Translations under genes and position numbers: made by a program | Shown here: positions 1-8,310 of the stretch, piece after piece | Layout of the letters: each line of letters starts with the position of its first letter | Position numbering within the stretch: the stretch's first letter is position 1 | The notes under the pieces: generated by a model | What the model was told of the DNA's origin: nothing | What the model saw: only the letters and a program-made list of their open reading frames with translations | The model's database searches: none | From: UBA10649 sp965227045 | Lineage (GTDB): Bacteria; Actinomycetota; Actinomycetes; S36-B12 | Length of the DNA stretch: 64,000 nt | Assembly: GCA_965227045.1 (NCBI GenBank) | Contig: OZ245718.1 | Location: forward strand, 744,001 to 808,000 | Direction of reading: 5' to 3'

Positions 1-495
1 GGGCACCGAGCGCGTCGGCAAGACCAGGCGGAGCGGTGACCGCGGCGAGGTCATATCGACTCCGTCGAGGTCGCCGGTGACGCCCAACGCGACGGTAAGG
101 CGGGCGGGTCCACGCGCCAGGTCGCGATCGCTGGTCGCCGACGAGCGACGCGCCCTGGCCACCTCCACGCCGCGAGTCACCTCACCGCCACGGATCAGGA
201 CTGCGCTGGCCTCGTCCTGCCGCCCGGTGACGACGCACAGGCACCAGTGCATGCCGTAGGTGAAGTAGACGTAGGCAAGTCCGGCGCGGCCGAACATGGT
301 CGCGTTCCGCGGAGTCAGCCGCCGGAACGCGTGCGACCCCGGATCCTCGCCGACTCCCCCGTATGCCTCCACCTCGGTAACGCGTATCGCGACGGTGTGC
401 CCGTCCACTCGCGAGGTGATCACGGAGTTCAGCAGGAGGGGTGCCGCATCGACCGCGTGCATGGACATCAGGCGGCGCGCCTCGGCGGCTGTCAT
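1..495 (-). CDS. 3-methyladenine DNA glycosylase (Mpg/AAG family), 3' end outside window
   Basis: Base-excision repair enzyme that removes alkylated purines from DNA. I translated this strand by hand: 165 open codons run from ATG at 495 to the window edge with no stop, so the C-terminus is missing. The N-terminal two thirds carry the AAG fold signatures: VTEVEAY at about residues 39-45, which holds the catalytic Glu region; TPRNATMFGRAG at about 61-72; and the YVYFTYGMHWCLCVV core strand. A later RGGEVTRGVEVARARR and LARGPARLTVALG also fit. The start overlaps the stop of the HxlR regulator as ATGA, so the two genes are probably coupled. Family identity is secure. The substrate range is inferred from the family. 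Confidence 0.93.
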   Translation of the reverse strand, partial: MTAAEARRLMSMHAVDAAPLLLNSVITSRVDGHTVAIRVTEVEAYGGVGEDPGSHAFRRLTPRNATMFGRAGLAYVYFTYGMHWCLCVVTGRQDEASAVLIRGGEVTRGVEVARARRSSATSDRDLARGPARLTVALGVTGDLDGVDMTSPRSPLRLVLPTRSVP

Positions 496-875
496 GGCGA
501 CTCGCGCGCCGCGTCGTAGGTCGCGTGGTTGCGCTCAATCGCGGGATCGTGCTCGACCGCCCACTCGGCAATCGCGATCGCCGGACCGATCAGCGTCTGG
601 CCCATGGGCGTCAGCGCGTACTCCACGCGAGGGGGAACCTCCGCGTACGCGGTGCGAGACACCAGGCCGTCGCGCTCGAGGTGGCGCACTGTCAGCGACA
701 GCATGCGCTGCGAGATTCCCGGGATCCGTCGCTGCAGCTCAGTGAAACGCAGCGTCTCACCATCCAGCGTCGCGACGACGAGGAGCGTCCACTTGTCGCC
801 TATCCGGTCGAGGATGCGCCTGATCGTTCGACCTGCGTCTCCGCGGATGAGACAGGCCCGTTCGTACTTCGACAC
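492..875 (-). CDS. HxlR-family winged-helix transcriptional regulator
   Basis: A 127-residue single-domain regulator. GDKWT at residues 26-30, the recognition region RFTELQRRIPGISQ at about 43-56 and the wing PPRVEYALTP at 81-90 are typical of HxlR proteins. Cys8 lies where redox-sensing members (HypR/YodB type) carry their N-terminal cysteine, so a redox role is possible but not shown. It starts with GTG at 875 behind AGGAG with six bases of spacing. It diverges from a DoxX-like gene and overlaps the glycosylase gene at its end, so it probably controls one or both. Confidence 0.93.
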   Translation of the reverse strand: MSKYERACLIRGDAGRTIRRILDRIGDKWTLLVVATLDGETLRFTELQRRIPGISQRMLSLTVRHLERDGLVSRTAYAEVPPRVEYALTPMGQTLIGPAIAIAEWAVEHDPAIERNHATYDAARESP

Positions 876-975
876 GTGTCGCTCCTATCCGTTACGTACA
901 CGGATGTTCCTTTTGTAGGCGTGTCGATCCTCACCCATGATGCGCTTACTAACAAGTCGTAACCATGGAGGAAGC
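876..975. promoter_or_regulatory. Divergent promoter region between hxlR-type and doxX-like genes
   Basis: This 100-bp space must hold both promoters. GTTACG at 891-896 and its reverse complement CGTAAC at 958-963 flank the region as separated half-sites, close to where each transcript should start. HxlR regulators commonly bind inverted or direct repeats in such spaces, so these are candidate operator halves. The spacing is large and the halves are short, so chance is possible. Confidence 0.4.
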
Positions 976-1347
976 ATGACCCTTGCCTACTGGGTACTCG
1001 CCGCCCTACTCGCAGTCGTGTACCTGTTCTCGGGTGCGAAGAAGGTCTTCCAGAGCACGGACCAACTTCGTCCGATGATGGCCTGGGTGGATGACGTGCC
1101 GCTGTGGCTCGTGCGCGTGGTCGGGGTGCTGGAGCTTCTCGCGGTCGTCGGGCTCGTGCTACCCCCGCTGACCGGGGTGGCTCCGGTCCTTGCCGTGGCC
1201 GCCGCGGTGGGCCTGGTTCTGGTGCAGATCGGCGCACTCGTCCTTCACCTGACGCGGGGAGAGGTCAAGGACATCTGGCTGAACGTCGCGTTGCTGGCGC
1301 TCGCCGGCGTCATGGTGTGGCTTGCGGCGGCGGTGTGGGTCAACTAG
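976..1347 (+). CDS. DoxX-like membrane protein
   Basis: A 123-residue protein with four predicted membrane helices, starting YWVLAALLAVVYLFSGAKKV. This fits the DoxX-like family (small SURF4/DoxX superfamily proteins), often paired with HxlR regulators. The start at 976 is chosen because GGAGGA at 967-972 precedes it; an upstream ATG at 937 lacks a Shine-Dalgarno and would add a polar tail. The biochemical role is unknown; relatives are linked to redox or thiol stress. It is one of only two plus-strand genes here. Its stop overlaps the last codon of the small minus-strand ORF by a few bases. Confidence 0.88.
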   Translation: MTLAYWVLAALLAVVYLFSGAKKVFQSTDQLRPMMAWVDDVPLWLVRVVGVLELLAVVGLVLPPLTGVAPVLAVAAAVGLVLVQIGALVLHLTRGEVKDIWLNVALLALAGVMVWLAAAVWVN

Positions 1348-1517
1348 CCGGTTATGGCCGTCGCGTCGAATCCCGCCAACGCCTCGGACCACTCATGATC
1401 CACACGGTCGCCGAGTTCGCGCCTGCCGATGTCGAACAGGACTCGCAGCCGAGCCTCGTCGAAGCCCTCAGCGGCATCCTGAACCTGCTCGGTCCATTCC
1501 TCCAATGACCACGTCAC
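1344..1517 (-). CDS. Small hypothetical protein, 57 residues
   Basis: Not recognised. It reads GTG at 1517 and stops with TAG at 1344. It begins TWSLEEWTEQVQDAAEGF and is acidic and amphipathic, with two Trp in the first eight residues and no membrane segment. Support for a real gene is the GTGA overlap with the VanZ-like stop at 1514-1516, the junction type used throughout the arginine operon, plus an even, protein-like composition. It ends in a four-base convergent overlap with the DoxX-like gene. It could still be a chance ORF in GC-rich DNA. Confidence 0.5.
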   Translation of the reverse strand: MTWSLEEWTEQVQDAAEGFDEARLRVLFDIGRRELGDRVDHEWSEALAGFDATAITG

Positions 1518-1906
1518 TCGTCCAGTGTCGCCCTACTTCGCCTTCGCGTCGAACTGAATGTCGACACGAGCACGGCAACGACCAATGCACCGAAGGCTGC
1601 GCCGAGTGCGTCGGCCAGCAGATCGCGGAGGTCAAAGGACCGATAACTGGTCCGGCCCTGCAGGATCTCCAGCAGGAGGCCGAACCCGGTCAGGGCCACG
1701 ACGGTGAGCACGACGCGGGGCCGGCGCTGAGCCAGCGCCGCAACCGCCCCCAGTAGCGCGTACGCGGTGAAGTGAAGAACCTTGTCGGATACGTCCGGTG
1801 ACGGGGGCAGGCGATCCGCAGGCTCAAGTGACACCCAGGTGATGGCCGCCAGGCCAACAACGAGCAGGACACGACTGCAGAACAGCACTGCCCCGTGAAA
1901 CGTCAC
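1514..1906 (-). CDS. VanZ-like family membrane protein
   Basis: A 130-residue integral membrane protein with about four hydrophobic segments. The first is LLVVGLAAITWVSL; SDKVLHFTAYALLG is the VanZ-family signature, and EILQGRTSYRSFDLRDLLADALGA is the second conserved patch (a Q/R-rich loop, then DxxADxxG). VanZ domains are linked to teicoplanin resistance and wall precursors, but most members have no known function. Its GTG overlaps the argH stop as GTGA, so it is probably translated from the arginine operon mRNA. The Arg/Ser-rich tail is cytoplasmic by the positive-inside rule. Confidence 0.87.
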   Translation of the reverse strand: MTFHGAVLFCSRVLLVVGLAAITWVSLEPADRLPPSPDVSDKVLHFTAYALLGAVAALAQRRPRVVLTVVALTGFGLLLEILQGRTSYRSFDLRDLLADALGAAFGALVVAVLVSTFSSTRRRSRATLDE

Positions 1907-3318
1907 GCGCCGTCAGACCAGCGCCGCTGCGCGCGAATCAGCTCATCCAGCGCATCCAACTGCTCGACCACGCGCACCGGAGCGGTGCCGCCGAACGCGG
2001 ACCGCGAGTCGAGCGATCCGGCCACCGAGAGCACCTCGCGGACCTCGGGAGTCAGCAGAGGGGAGATCTCTGCGAGTTGACCGTCGGTGAGATCCCACAG
2101 CTCGACGCCGTCGGCCTCCGCCTGCCGCACGCATGCCCCGGCGATCTCGTGCGCCGAGCGGAACGGCACGCCGCTGCGGACCAGCCACTCGGCGATGTCA
2201 GTCGCCAGCGCGAATCCCTCAGGGGCCGAAGCGGCCATACGGTCGACGTCGAACTTCAGGGTCGCGATCATCCCGGTCATCGCGGGAAGGACGAGGAGCA
2301 ACTGCTCGACCGTGTCGAACACCGGCTCCTTGTCCTCCTGCAGGTCGCGGTTGTAGCCGAACGGCAGGCCCTTCAGCGTCGCAAGCAGTCCGGTGAGGTT
2401 GCCGATCAGACGGCCCGACTTCCCGCGCGCTAACTCGGCCACGTCGGGATTCTTCTTCTGCGGCATGATCGACGATCCTGTGGACCACGAGTCGTCCAGG
2501 CGCGCCCAGCCGAACTCGCGCGACGACATGAGGATGACCTCCTCGCCGAGGCGCGACAGGTGCACTCCGACCATCGCTGCTACGAACAAGAACTCCGCGA
2601 CCCAGTCACGGTCGCTTGTCGCGTCGATGGAGTTGCCCAGCGCTTCCTTGAAGCCGAGGTCGAGCGCGACGGACTGCGGGTCCAGGCCAAGGCTCGAGCC
2701 CGCGAGGGCGCCCGCACCGAGCGGCGAACGTGCGGCCCGCACATCCCAGTCGACGAAGCGTTCCACATCGCGACCAAGAGCATGCACGTGCTTGGCGAGC
2801 TCATGGCCGAAGGACACGGGCTGCGCATGCTGCAGGTGCGTGAACCCAGGAGAGAAGGTCGTGACGTGCGCCCGTGACTGCGCGAGGAGCGCGACCTGCA
2901 GATCGGTGACGGCGACGACGATCTGTCGCACCTGGTCGCGCAGGTAAAGACGGAAGTCCGTCGACACCTGATCGTTGCGGCTGCGACCCGCGCGCAGCTT
3001 CCCGCCGAGCTCTCCGAGGCGGTCGATCAGCCCGCGCTCGATCGCCGTGTGGACGTCCTCGTCGTCGGGCAGCGGGACGAACGAGCCGTCCGCGACCGAG
3101 GCGTCCAGATCGGCCAGCGCGGCCTGCACGGACGACAGTTCATCGGTGGTGAGCAGCCCCGCGGTCTGAAGGACACGCGCGTGGGCACCCGTCTGCGCGA
3201 TGTCGTACGGGGCCAGTCGCCAGTCGAAATGAGTCGACAAGCTGAGCGCCGCCATCGCATCGGACGGACCGTCCGCGAACCGTCCTCCCCACAGCCGCGT
3301 GGGCTGCTCCCCCGCCAC
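1903..3318 (-). CDS. argH: Argininosuccinate lyase
   Basis: Last step of arginine synthesis: argininosuccinate to arginine plus fumarate, a cytosolic homotetramer of the fumarase/aspartase superfamily. 471 residues, the normal length. It begins LWGGRFADGPSDAM, the usual N-terminus, and carries the superfamily signature GSSIMPQKKNPDVAE around residues 283-297, including the mobile catalytic Ser loop. THLQHAQPVSFGH holds the catalytic His region. The GTG start shares one base with the argG TAG stop (TAGTG). It is followed, with overlap, by the VanZ-like gene. Confidence 0.98.
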   Translation of the reverse strand: MAGEQPTRLWGGRFADGPSDAMAALSLSTHFDWRLAPYDIAQTGAHARVLQTAGLLTTDELSSVQAALADLDASVADGSFVPLPDDEDVHTAIERGLIDRLGELGGKLRAGRSRNDQVSTDFRLYLRDQVRQIVVAVTDLQVALLAQSRAHVTTFSPGFTHLQHAQPVSFGHELAKHVHALGRDVERFVDWDVRAARSPLGAGALAGSSLGLDPQSVALDLGFKEALGNSIDATSDRDWVAEFLFVAAMVGVHLSRLGEEVILMSSREFGWARLDDSWSTGSSIMPQKKNPDVAELARGKSGRLIGNLTGLLATLKGLPFGYNRDLQEDKEPVFDTVEQLLLVLPAMTGMIATLKFDVDRMAASAPEGFALATDIAEWLVRSGVPFRSAHEIAGACVRQAEADGVELWDLTDGQLAEISPLLTPEVREVLSVAGSLDSRSAFGGTAPVRVVEQLDALDELIRAQRRWSDGA

Positions 3319-4517
3319 TACAGTCCCGCGAGGTCGCGCCGTGCAGCGATGGCGCTGGACATGCCGAAGATGTCGATGAAGCCCTTCGCCTTGGTCTGGT
3401 CATAGGTGTCACCCGTGTCGTACGTCGCGAGGTCGAAGTCGTACAACGAGTCCTCGCTGCGACGACCGGTGACGACGGCGCGACCTGCGTGGAGCGTGAC
3501 CCGCACCTCGCCGGACACGGACGAGTTCAGGTCGTCGAAGAATCCGTCGAGTGCACGCTTCAACGGGCTGAACCACAGTCCGTCATAGACGAGCTCGGTC
3601 CACCGCTGCGAGACGCCTCGGCCGAACCGTGCGAGATCGCGCTCGACAGTGACGTTCGCGAGCTCATCACGCGCGGTGAGCAGCACCGTTGCGCCCGGGG
3701 CCTCGTACACCTCGCGGCTCTTGATGCCGACCAGTCGGTCCTCGACCATGTCGATGCGGCCGATGCCCTGCGCTCCGGCGCGCGTATTCAGCTCCTGGAT
3801 CGCCTGCAGCATCGTCACCGGGCGGCCGTCGATGGTGACCGGCGCGCCCTTGTCGAATCCGATGATGACCTCGTCAGCGTCGCGCGGGACGGACGGATCG
3901 GACGTGTAGGCGTAGATGTCCTCGATCGGTCCGTTCCAGATGTCCTCGAGGAAGCCGGTCTCGATCGCGCGGCCCCACACGTTGGCGTCGATCGAGTAGG
4001 GGTTCTTCTTGCTCTGCTCGATCGGCAGGTTGTTGCGCTCGGCGAACTCGATCGCCTTGTCGCGCGTCATGCCGTAGTCGCGAACCGGAGCGATGCAGGT
4101 GATGTCGGGGATGAGGTTCGCGATGCCGACCTCGAACCGCACCTGGTCGTTGCCCTTGCCGGTGCAGCCGTGAGCAAGGATCGTCGCGCCGTGCTTCTTC
4201 GCCGCGACCGCGAGGTGCTTGACGATGACGGGACGCGAGAGTGCGCTGACCAGCGGGTAGCGATCCATGTAGAGCGCGTTCGCCTTGAGCGCGGGCAGGC
4301 AGTACTCGTCGGCGAACTCGTCCTTCGCGTCGGCAACCTCAGCCTCCACTGCGCCGCAGGCGAGTGCGCGCTCGCGGATCGTGTCCATGTCCTCGCCGCC
4401 CTGACCGACGTCAGCAGCCACGGCGATGACCTCAGCGCCGGTCTCCTCCTTGATCCAGCCGATTGCTACCGACGTGTCGAGGCCTCCGCTGTACGCGAGG
4501 ACTACGCGCTCCTTCAC
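3318..4517 (-). CDS. argG: Argininosuccinate synthase
   Basis: Joins citrulline and aspartate with ATP to make argininosuccinate. 399 residues. The N-terminal PP-loop AYSGGLDTSVAIGW binds ATP, and GCTGKGNDQVRFE is the second signature. Start chosen: GTG at 4517, preceded by AAGGAG with six bases of spacing and giving the usual VKERVVLAYSGG N-terminus; upstream in-frame codons lie in the non-coding gap and argR. There is a 25-base gap to argR, one of the few real gaps in this operon, and its own Shine-Dalgarno suggests independent ribosome loading. Confidence 0.98.
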   Translation of the reverse strand: MKERVVLAYSGGLDTSVAIGWIKEETGAEVIAVAADVGQGGEDMDTIRERALACGAVEAEVADAKDEFADEYCLPALKANALYMDRYPLVSALSRPVIVKHLAVAAKKHGATILAHGCTGKGNDQVRFEVGIANLIPDITCIAPVRDYGMTRDKAIEFAERNNLPIEQSKKNPYSIDANVWGRAIETGFLEDIWNGPIEDIYAYTSDPSVPRDADEVIIGFDKGAPVTIDGRPVTMLQAIQELNTRAGAQGIGRIDMVEDRLVGIKSREVYEAPGATVLLTARDELANVTVERDLARFGRGVSQRWTELVYDGLWFSPLKRALDGFFDDLNSSVSGEVRVTLHAGRAVVTGRRSEDSLYDFDLATYDTGDTYDQTKAKGFIDIFGMSSAIAARRDLAGL

Positions 4518-4542
4518 TGTGCTCTCCTTCTCGTTGCCATCA

Positions 4543-5046
4543 TCAGTGTTCTGCCAGCTTGATAAGTGTGTTGCAGAGCTCTGCCGCCTCCGCGGGTGTC
4601 CGCATGACGAGCAGGATCGTGTCGTCCCCAGCCACGGTTCCGACGATGTCGTAGGACGTGCTGCGGTCGAAGTGTCCCGCGAAGTACTGGGCTGCGCCCG
4701 GGGGCGTGTGCAGCACAGCAATGTTTCCCGCTGCCTCTGCGCGCACCAGCAGTTCGGTGGTCAGGCGGGCGATTGCCGCGTCAGTCCCAACGGTGGGGAT
4801 CGACGTGTCGCCGACGGCGGTCTCGCCGAGGATGTAGCGCGCCGATCCGTCCTCGTCGAGCTCCTTCACCGCGCCGATCGCGTCGAGGTCGCGGGACAGG
4901 GTGGCCTGCGTGACGCTGAAGCCCTCCTCGGCAAGCAGGTGCCCGAGCTCGTCCTGAGACGTCACCGCGTTGGTCGCGATGAGGGCCGCGATGCGCGAAC
5001 GCCGCGCGGTCATCGAGCGCGGGGAACTGGTCGTCGGAGCGGTCAC
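4543..5046 (-). CDS. argR: Arginine repressor ArgR
   Basis: Arginine-responsive repressor of the arg genes; hexamers bind ARG boxes. 167 residues from GTG at 5046, which overlaps the argD stop as GTGA. A start at an internal ATG (MTARRSRIAALI) is possible. The N-terminal winged helix includes SVTQATLSRDLDAIGAVKE at about residues 43-61, where the S-R-D recognition helix is typical. The C-terminal arginine-binding oligomerisation domain contains HTPPGAAQYFA and GTVAGDDTILLV. It lies inside the operon it should control, so it is probably autoregulated from the argC promoter. Confidence 0.96.
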   Translation of the reverse strand: MTAPTTSSPRSMTARRSRIAALIATNAVTSQDELGHLLAEEGFSVTQATLSRDLDAIGAVKELDEDGSARYILGETAVGDTSIPTVGTDAAIARLTTELLVRAEAAGNIAVLHTPPGAAQYFAGHFDRSTSYDIVGTVAGDDTILLVMRTPAEAAELCNTLIKLAEH

Positions 5047-6242
5047 GGCGCGACCAGGGATGCGGACACTTGCGCGCACGCCTGGTCCCAGCGCTCGAGC
5101 GCGTCGGTGATGTCCTGATCGGTGATCGTCAGTGCGGGAGCGAACCGAATCGCATCCGGAGCAACAGCATTGACGATGAGACCCTCAGTGCGAGCCGCCC
5201 GCTCGACGTCGCCGGACACCGGCGCCGCGAGAACCGCGGCGAGCAGCAGTCCTCGCCCGCGAACGTGCGTGACGAGACCGTGCGAGCGCTCGATGAGTGC
5301 GTCGCCGAGCTGATCGTGCAGCGTGGCCGCGCGCTCCAGGAGGCCGTCCTGCTCGATGGCAGCGAGTACCGCGAGCGCCGCTGCGCACGAGACGGGATTT
5401 CCGCCGAAGGTCGATCCGTGCGAGCCGGGACCGAACAGGTGGGCAGCCGTGCCGGTCGCGATGCACGCGCCGATCGGCAAACCGCCGCCGAGGCCCTTCG
5501 CAAGCGTCATGACGTCAGGGATAACGCCCTCGCGCTGATGAGCGAACCACGCACCGGTGCGGCCTATTCCGGTCTGCACCTCGTCGAGGATCAGCAACGC
5601 GCCCGCGTCGTCGGCAATGCTGCGTGCGGCGGCGAGGTACCCCTCCGGCGGGACGACCACGCCGTTCTCGCCCTGAATCGGCTCGATCACAATCGCGGCC
5701 GTGCGCGCATCGACGACCGAGCGCAGCGCGTCGACGTCGCCATAAGGCACGACACTGACGTGACCGGGCAGCGGGCGGAACGGGTCCTGCTTCTTCGGCT
5801 GCGCGGTCAGCGAGAGTGCGCCCATGGTTCGGCCGTGGAACCCTCCGGCGGCGACGACCATGCCCTCGCGGCCGGTGAGCCGGGCGATCTTGAACGCGGC
5901 CTCGTTCGCCTCGGCGCCCGAATTGCAGAAGAAGACTCGTGCATCGGGAACACCCAGGAGCGCGACAAGGCGCTCGGCGAGCTCGATCGGCGGCTGCGTG
6001 GCAACCAGGTTGCTCGTGTGACCGAGCGTCGACAACTGCCCGCTCACCGCGGCGATGAGCCGGGGATCCGCATGGCCGAGGGCGTTGACCGCAATGCCGC
6101 CCACCATGTCGACGTACTCGCGCCCGTCCTCGTCCCACACTCGAGAGCCCTCGCCCCGCGTGAGCAGCATCGGAGGCGTCCCGTAGTTGTTCATCAACGC
6201 GCCCTGCCAGCGGTCCTGCCAGGCGCCGTCTGTCGTGCTCAT
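5043..6242 (-). CDS. argD: Acetylornithine aminotransferase
   Basis: PLP-dependent class III aminotransferase converting N-acetylglutamate semialdehyde to N-acetylornithine. 399 residues from ATG at 6242, which overlaps the argB stop (ATGA) and gives MSTTDGAWQDRWQGALMNNYG, a normal N-terminus. Seen are FFCNSGAEANEAAFKIAR (PLP phosphate binding), LLILDEVQTGIGRTG (the Asp contacting PLP) and TLAKGLGGGLPIGA with the Schiff-base Lys. In most actinobacteria argF follows; here argR follows directly with a GTGA overlap. Confidence 0.97.
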   Translation of the reverse strand: MSTTDGAWQDRWQGALMNNYGTPPMLLTRGEGSRVWDEDGREYVDMVGGIAVNALGHADPRLIAAVSGQLSTLGHTSNLVATQPPIELAERLVALLGVPDARVFFCNSGAEANEAAFKIARLTGREGMVVAAGGFHGRTMGALSLTAQPKKQDPFRPLPGHVSVVPYGDVDALRSVVDARTAAIVIEPIQGENGVVVPPEGYLAAARSIADDAGALLILDEVQTGIGRTGAWFAHQREGVIPDVMTLAKGLGGGLPIGACIATGTAAHLFGPGSHGSTFGGNPVSCAAALAVLAAIEQDGLLERAATLHDQLGDALIERSHGLVTHVRGRGLLLAAVLAAPVSGDVERAARTEGLIVNAVAPDAIRFAPALTITDQDITDALERWDQACAQVSASLVAP

Positions 6243-7147
6243 TGCTCTACCTCCATGGGTAGGACCATCGTTCCAATTCCAGAATCCGTGAAAACCTCCA
6301 GCAGCACGCAATGCGGCACCCGCCCGTCAATGACATGCGCGCGACTCACCCCGCCGTCCACTGCGCGCAGGCAGGCCTCCATCTTCGGCACCATGCCACT
6401 TTCAAGGTCCGGAAGCATCGTGCGAAGCCGCTCGACTCCGATGCTGCGGATCACCGATTCCGGATCGGGCCAATCCGCGTACAGCCCCTCGACATCGGTG
6501 AGGACGACGATCTTCTCGGCGCCCAATGCAACGGCCAGCGCGGCAGCGGCAGTGTCCGCGTTGACGTTGTGCGGGACGCCGTCGACGTCGCGGGCCACGG
6601 TCGAGATCACCGGTATGAATCCGTCGTCGAGCAGCCGCACGACGAAGTCCGGACGAACGTCGACCACGTCGCCGACCAGGCCAACGTCGACCTGCTCGCC
6701 GGCAACGGTCGCCGTGCGCCGCTCGGCCGTGAACAGTGACGCATCCTCGCCCGAGAGCCCGACGGCGAGAGCACCGTGCTCATTGATGAGACCGACGAGC
6801 TCCCTTTGGACCTGTCCCACGAGCACCATCGCGACGATGTCCATCACCTCGGGCGTCGTCACCCGCAGGCCGCCCTTGAACTCCGACTCGACGCCCAGCC
6901 GCGACAGCATCGAACTGATCTGCGGGCCACCGCCATGGACGACGACGGGACGCAGCCCCGCCAGCCTCATGAAGACGATGTCCTCGGCAAAGCTCGCCTT
7001 GAGCGCAGCGTCGGTCATGGCGTTGCCGCCGTACTTCACGACGATGGTCGCGCCGTGGAAGCGCTCCAGCCATGGCAGCGCCTCGGCGAGGACGGATGCC
7101 TTGGCGCCTGCATCGTCGAGCAGGCTCGACCGTTCGGGCGCGCTCAT
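6239..7147 (-). CDS. argB: Acetylglutamate kinase
   Basis: Phosphorylates N-acetylglutamate; usually the arginine-inhibited step when argJ recycles acetyl groups. 302 residues of amino-acid kinase fold. VVKYGGNAM at about residues 36-44 is the nucleotide-binding Lys/Gly loop, and VVVHGGGPQISSML binds the substrate acetyl group. The N-terminal extension LLDDAGAKASVLAEALPWLERF resembles the arginine-sensing helix of feedback-inhibited NAGKs, so arginine sensitivity is likely by inference. It overlaps argJ upstream and argD downstream by four bases each. Confidence 0.97.
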   Translation of the reverse strand: MSAPERSSLLDDAGAKASVLAEALPWLERFHGATIVVKYGGNAMTDAALKASFAEDIVFMRLAGLRPVVVHGGGPQISSMLSRLGVESEFKGGLRVTTPEVMDIVAMVLVGQVQRELVGLINEHGALAVGLSGEDASLFTAERRTATVAGEQVDVGLVGDVVDVRPDFVVRLLDDGFIPVISTVARDVDGVPHNVNADTAAAALAVALGAEKIVVLTDVEGLYADWPDPESVIRSIGVERLRTMLPDLESGMVPKMEACLRAVDGGVSRAHVIDGRVPHCVLLEVFTDSGIGTMVLPMEVEQ

Positions 7148-8310
7148 GTGGCGTACGCCGAGTTCTCGTGGACGTAGTCAGCGGTCAGGTCGTTCGTCCA
7201 GACCGTCGCCGACTCACGGCCCGCGCCGAGGCTTACGTCGATCCGGACCTCACGCCCGGACATGTCGACGAGCTCGCGATCGTCGCCGATCTGCCCACCC
7301 CGACACACCCACACACCGTTGATGGCCACATCGACATCGTCGGGGTCAAAGGCCGCCGAGGTCGTGCCGATCGCCGACAGCACCCGCCCCCAGTTCGGGT
7401 CCTCGCCGTGAATCGCGCACTTGAGCAGATTGCTCCGCGACACCTCGCGGGCCACGTCTACCGCCTCCGCCGTGGACGCAGCGCCCGACACGGCAATCTC
7501 GATGTCCTTCGATGCGCCCTCGGCGTCGCCGATCAGCTGACGAGCCAGGTCGGCGCACACTGCCGTAACAGCAGCAGTGAACGCGGGGCCGCTGGGCGTC
7601 ACGCCGCTCGCGCCGCTCGCCATGAGCAGCACCGTGTCGTTTGTGCTCATGCAGCCGTCCGAGTCGATGCGGTCGAAGGTGACGCTGCATGCCTCGCGCA
7701 ACGCCGACTCGACTAGTCCGGCATCGGCGAAGGCGTCGGTAGTGAGGACCACGAGCATCGTGGCCAACGCGGGCGCGAGCATTCCGGCGCCCTTGGCCAT
7801 GCCACCGACGGTGAAGCCGTCGACGGTGAGCGTCGCCGTCTTCGGCACGCTGTCCGTGGTCATGATCGCCGTGGCCGCGTCGGGCCCGCCATCGTGCGCA
7901 AGAACCGCTATTGCGGCATCGACTCCGGCGAGCAGCTTCGCCATCGGCAACCGCTCACCAATGAGGCCCGTCGAGCACACGGCGACGTCACCGGCACCGA
8001 TGTCGACACCAGTTGCGACAAGGGTCTTAGCGACATACTCCGCGGTCGCGTGCGTGTCCGCGAAGCCCTCAGGCCCGGTGCACGCATTCGCGCCGCCGGA
8101 GTTCAGCACGACCACGCGCGCCTGGCCGTCGCCGACGATCTGCTGCGTCCACACGACCGGCGCGGCCTTGAACCGGTTCGACGTGAATACCCCGGCGACG
8201 ACGTCGAGGGGACCGTCGTTGATGACGAGCGCGAGGTCAGGGTTGCCCGACGCCTTGATTCCCGCACGCACACCGGATGCGCGGAAGCCCTTGGCACTCG
8301 TGACCGTCAT
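7144..8310 (-). CDS. argJ: Glutamate N-acetyltransferase / amino-acid N-acetyltransferase
   Basis: Transfers acetyl from N-acetylornithine to glutamate and, in bifunctional forms, also uses acetyl-CoA. 388 residues. The protein self-cleaves at a conserved Ala-Thr bond; KGAGMLAPALATMLVVLTTD shows the A-T-M-L site near residue 180, where the Thr becomes the nucleophile of the beta chain. The oxyanion-hole region is CSTGLIGERLP. Whether it is mono- or bifunctional cannot be read from sequence; no argA or argE homologue is visible in the window. Confidence 0.96.
   Translation of the reverse strand: MTVTSAKGFRASGVRAGIKASGNPDLALVINDGPLDVVAGVFTSNRFKAAPVVWTQQIVGDGQARVVVLNSGGANACTGPEGFADTHATAEYVAKTLVATGVDIGAGDVAVCSTGLIGERLPMAKLLAGVDAAIAVLAHDGGPDAATAIMTTDSVPKTATLTVDGFTVGGMAKGAGMLAPALATMLVVLTTDAFADAGLVESALREACSVTFDRIDSDGCMSTNDTVLLMASGASGVTPSGPAFTAAVTAVCADLARQLIGDAEGASKDIEIAVSGAASTAEAVDVAREVSRSNLLKCAIHGEDPNWGRVLSAIGTTSAAFDPDDVDVAINGVWVCRGGQIGDDRELVDMSGREVRIDVSLGAGRESATVWTNDLTADYVHENSAYAT

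Noticed and set aside
5070..7322. Long plus-strand open frame opposite argD and argB
   Set aside because: It is an antisense shadow of conserved genes in GC-rich DNA; the product is Arg-rich with no family motif.
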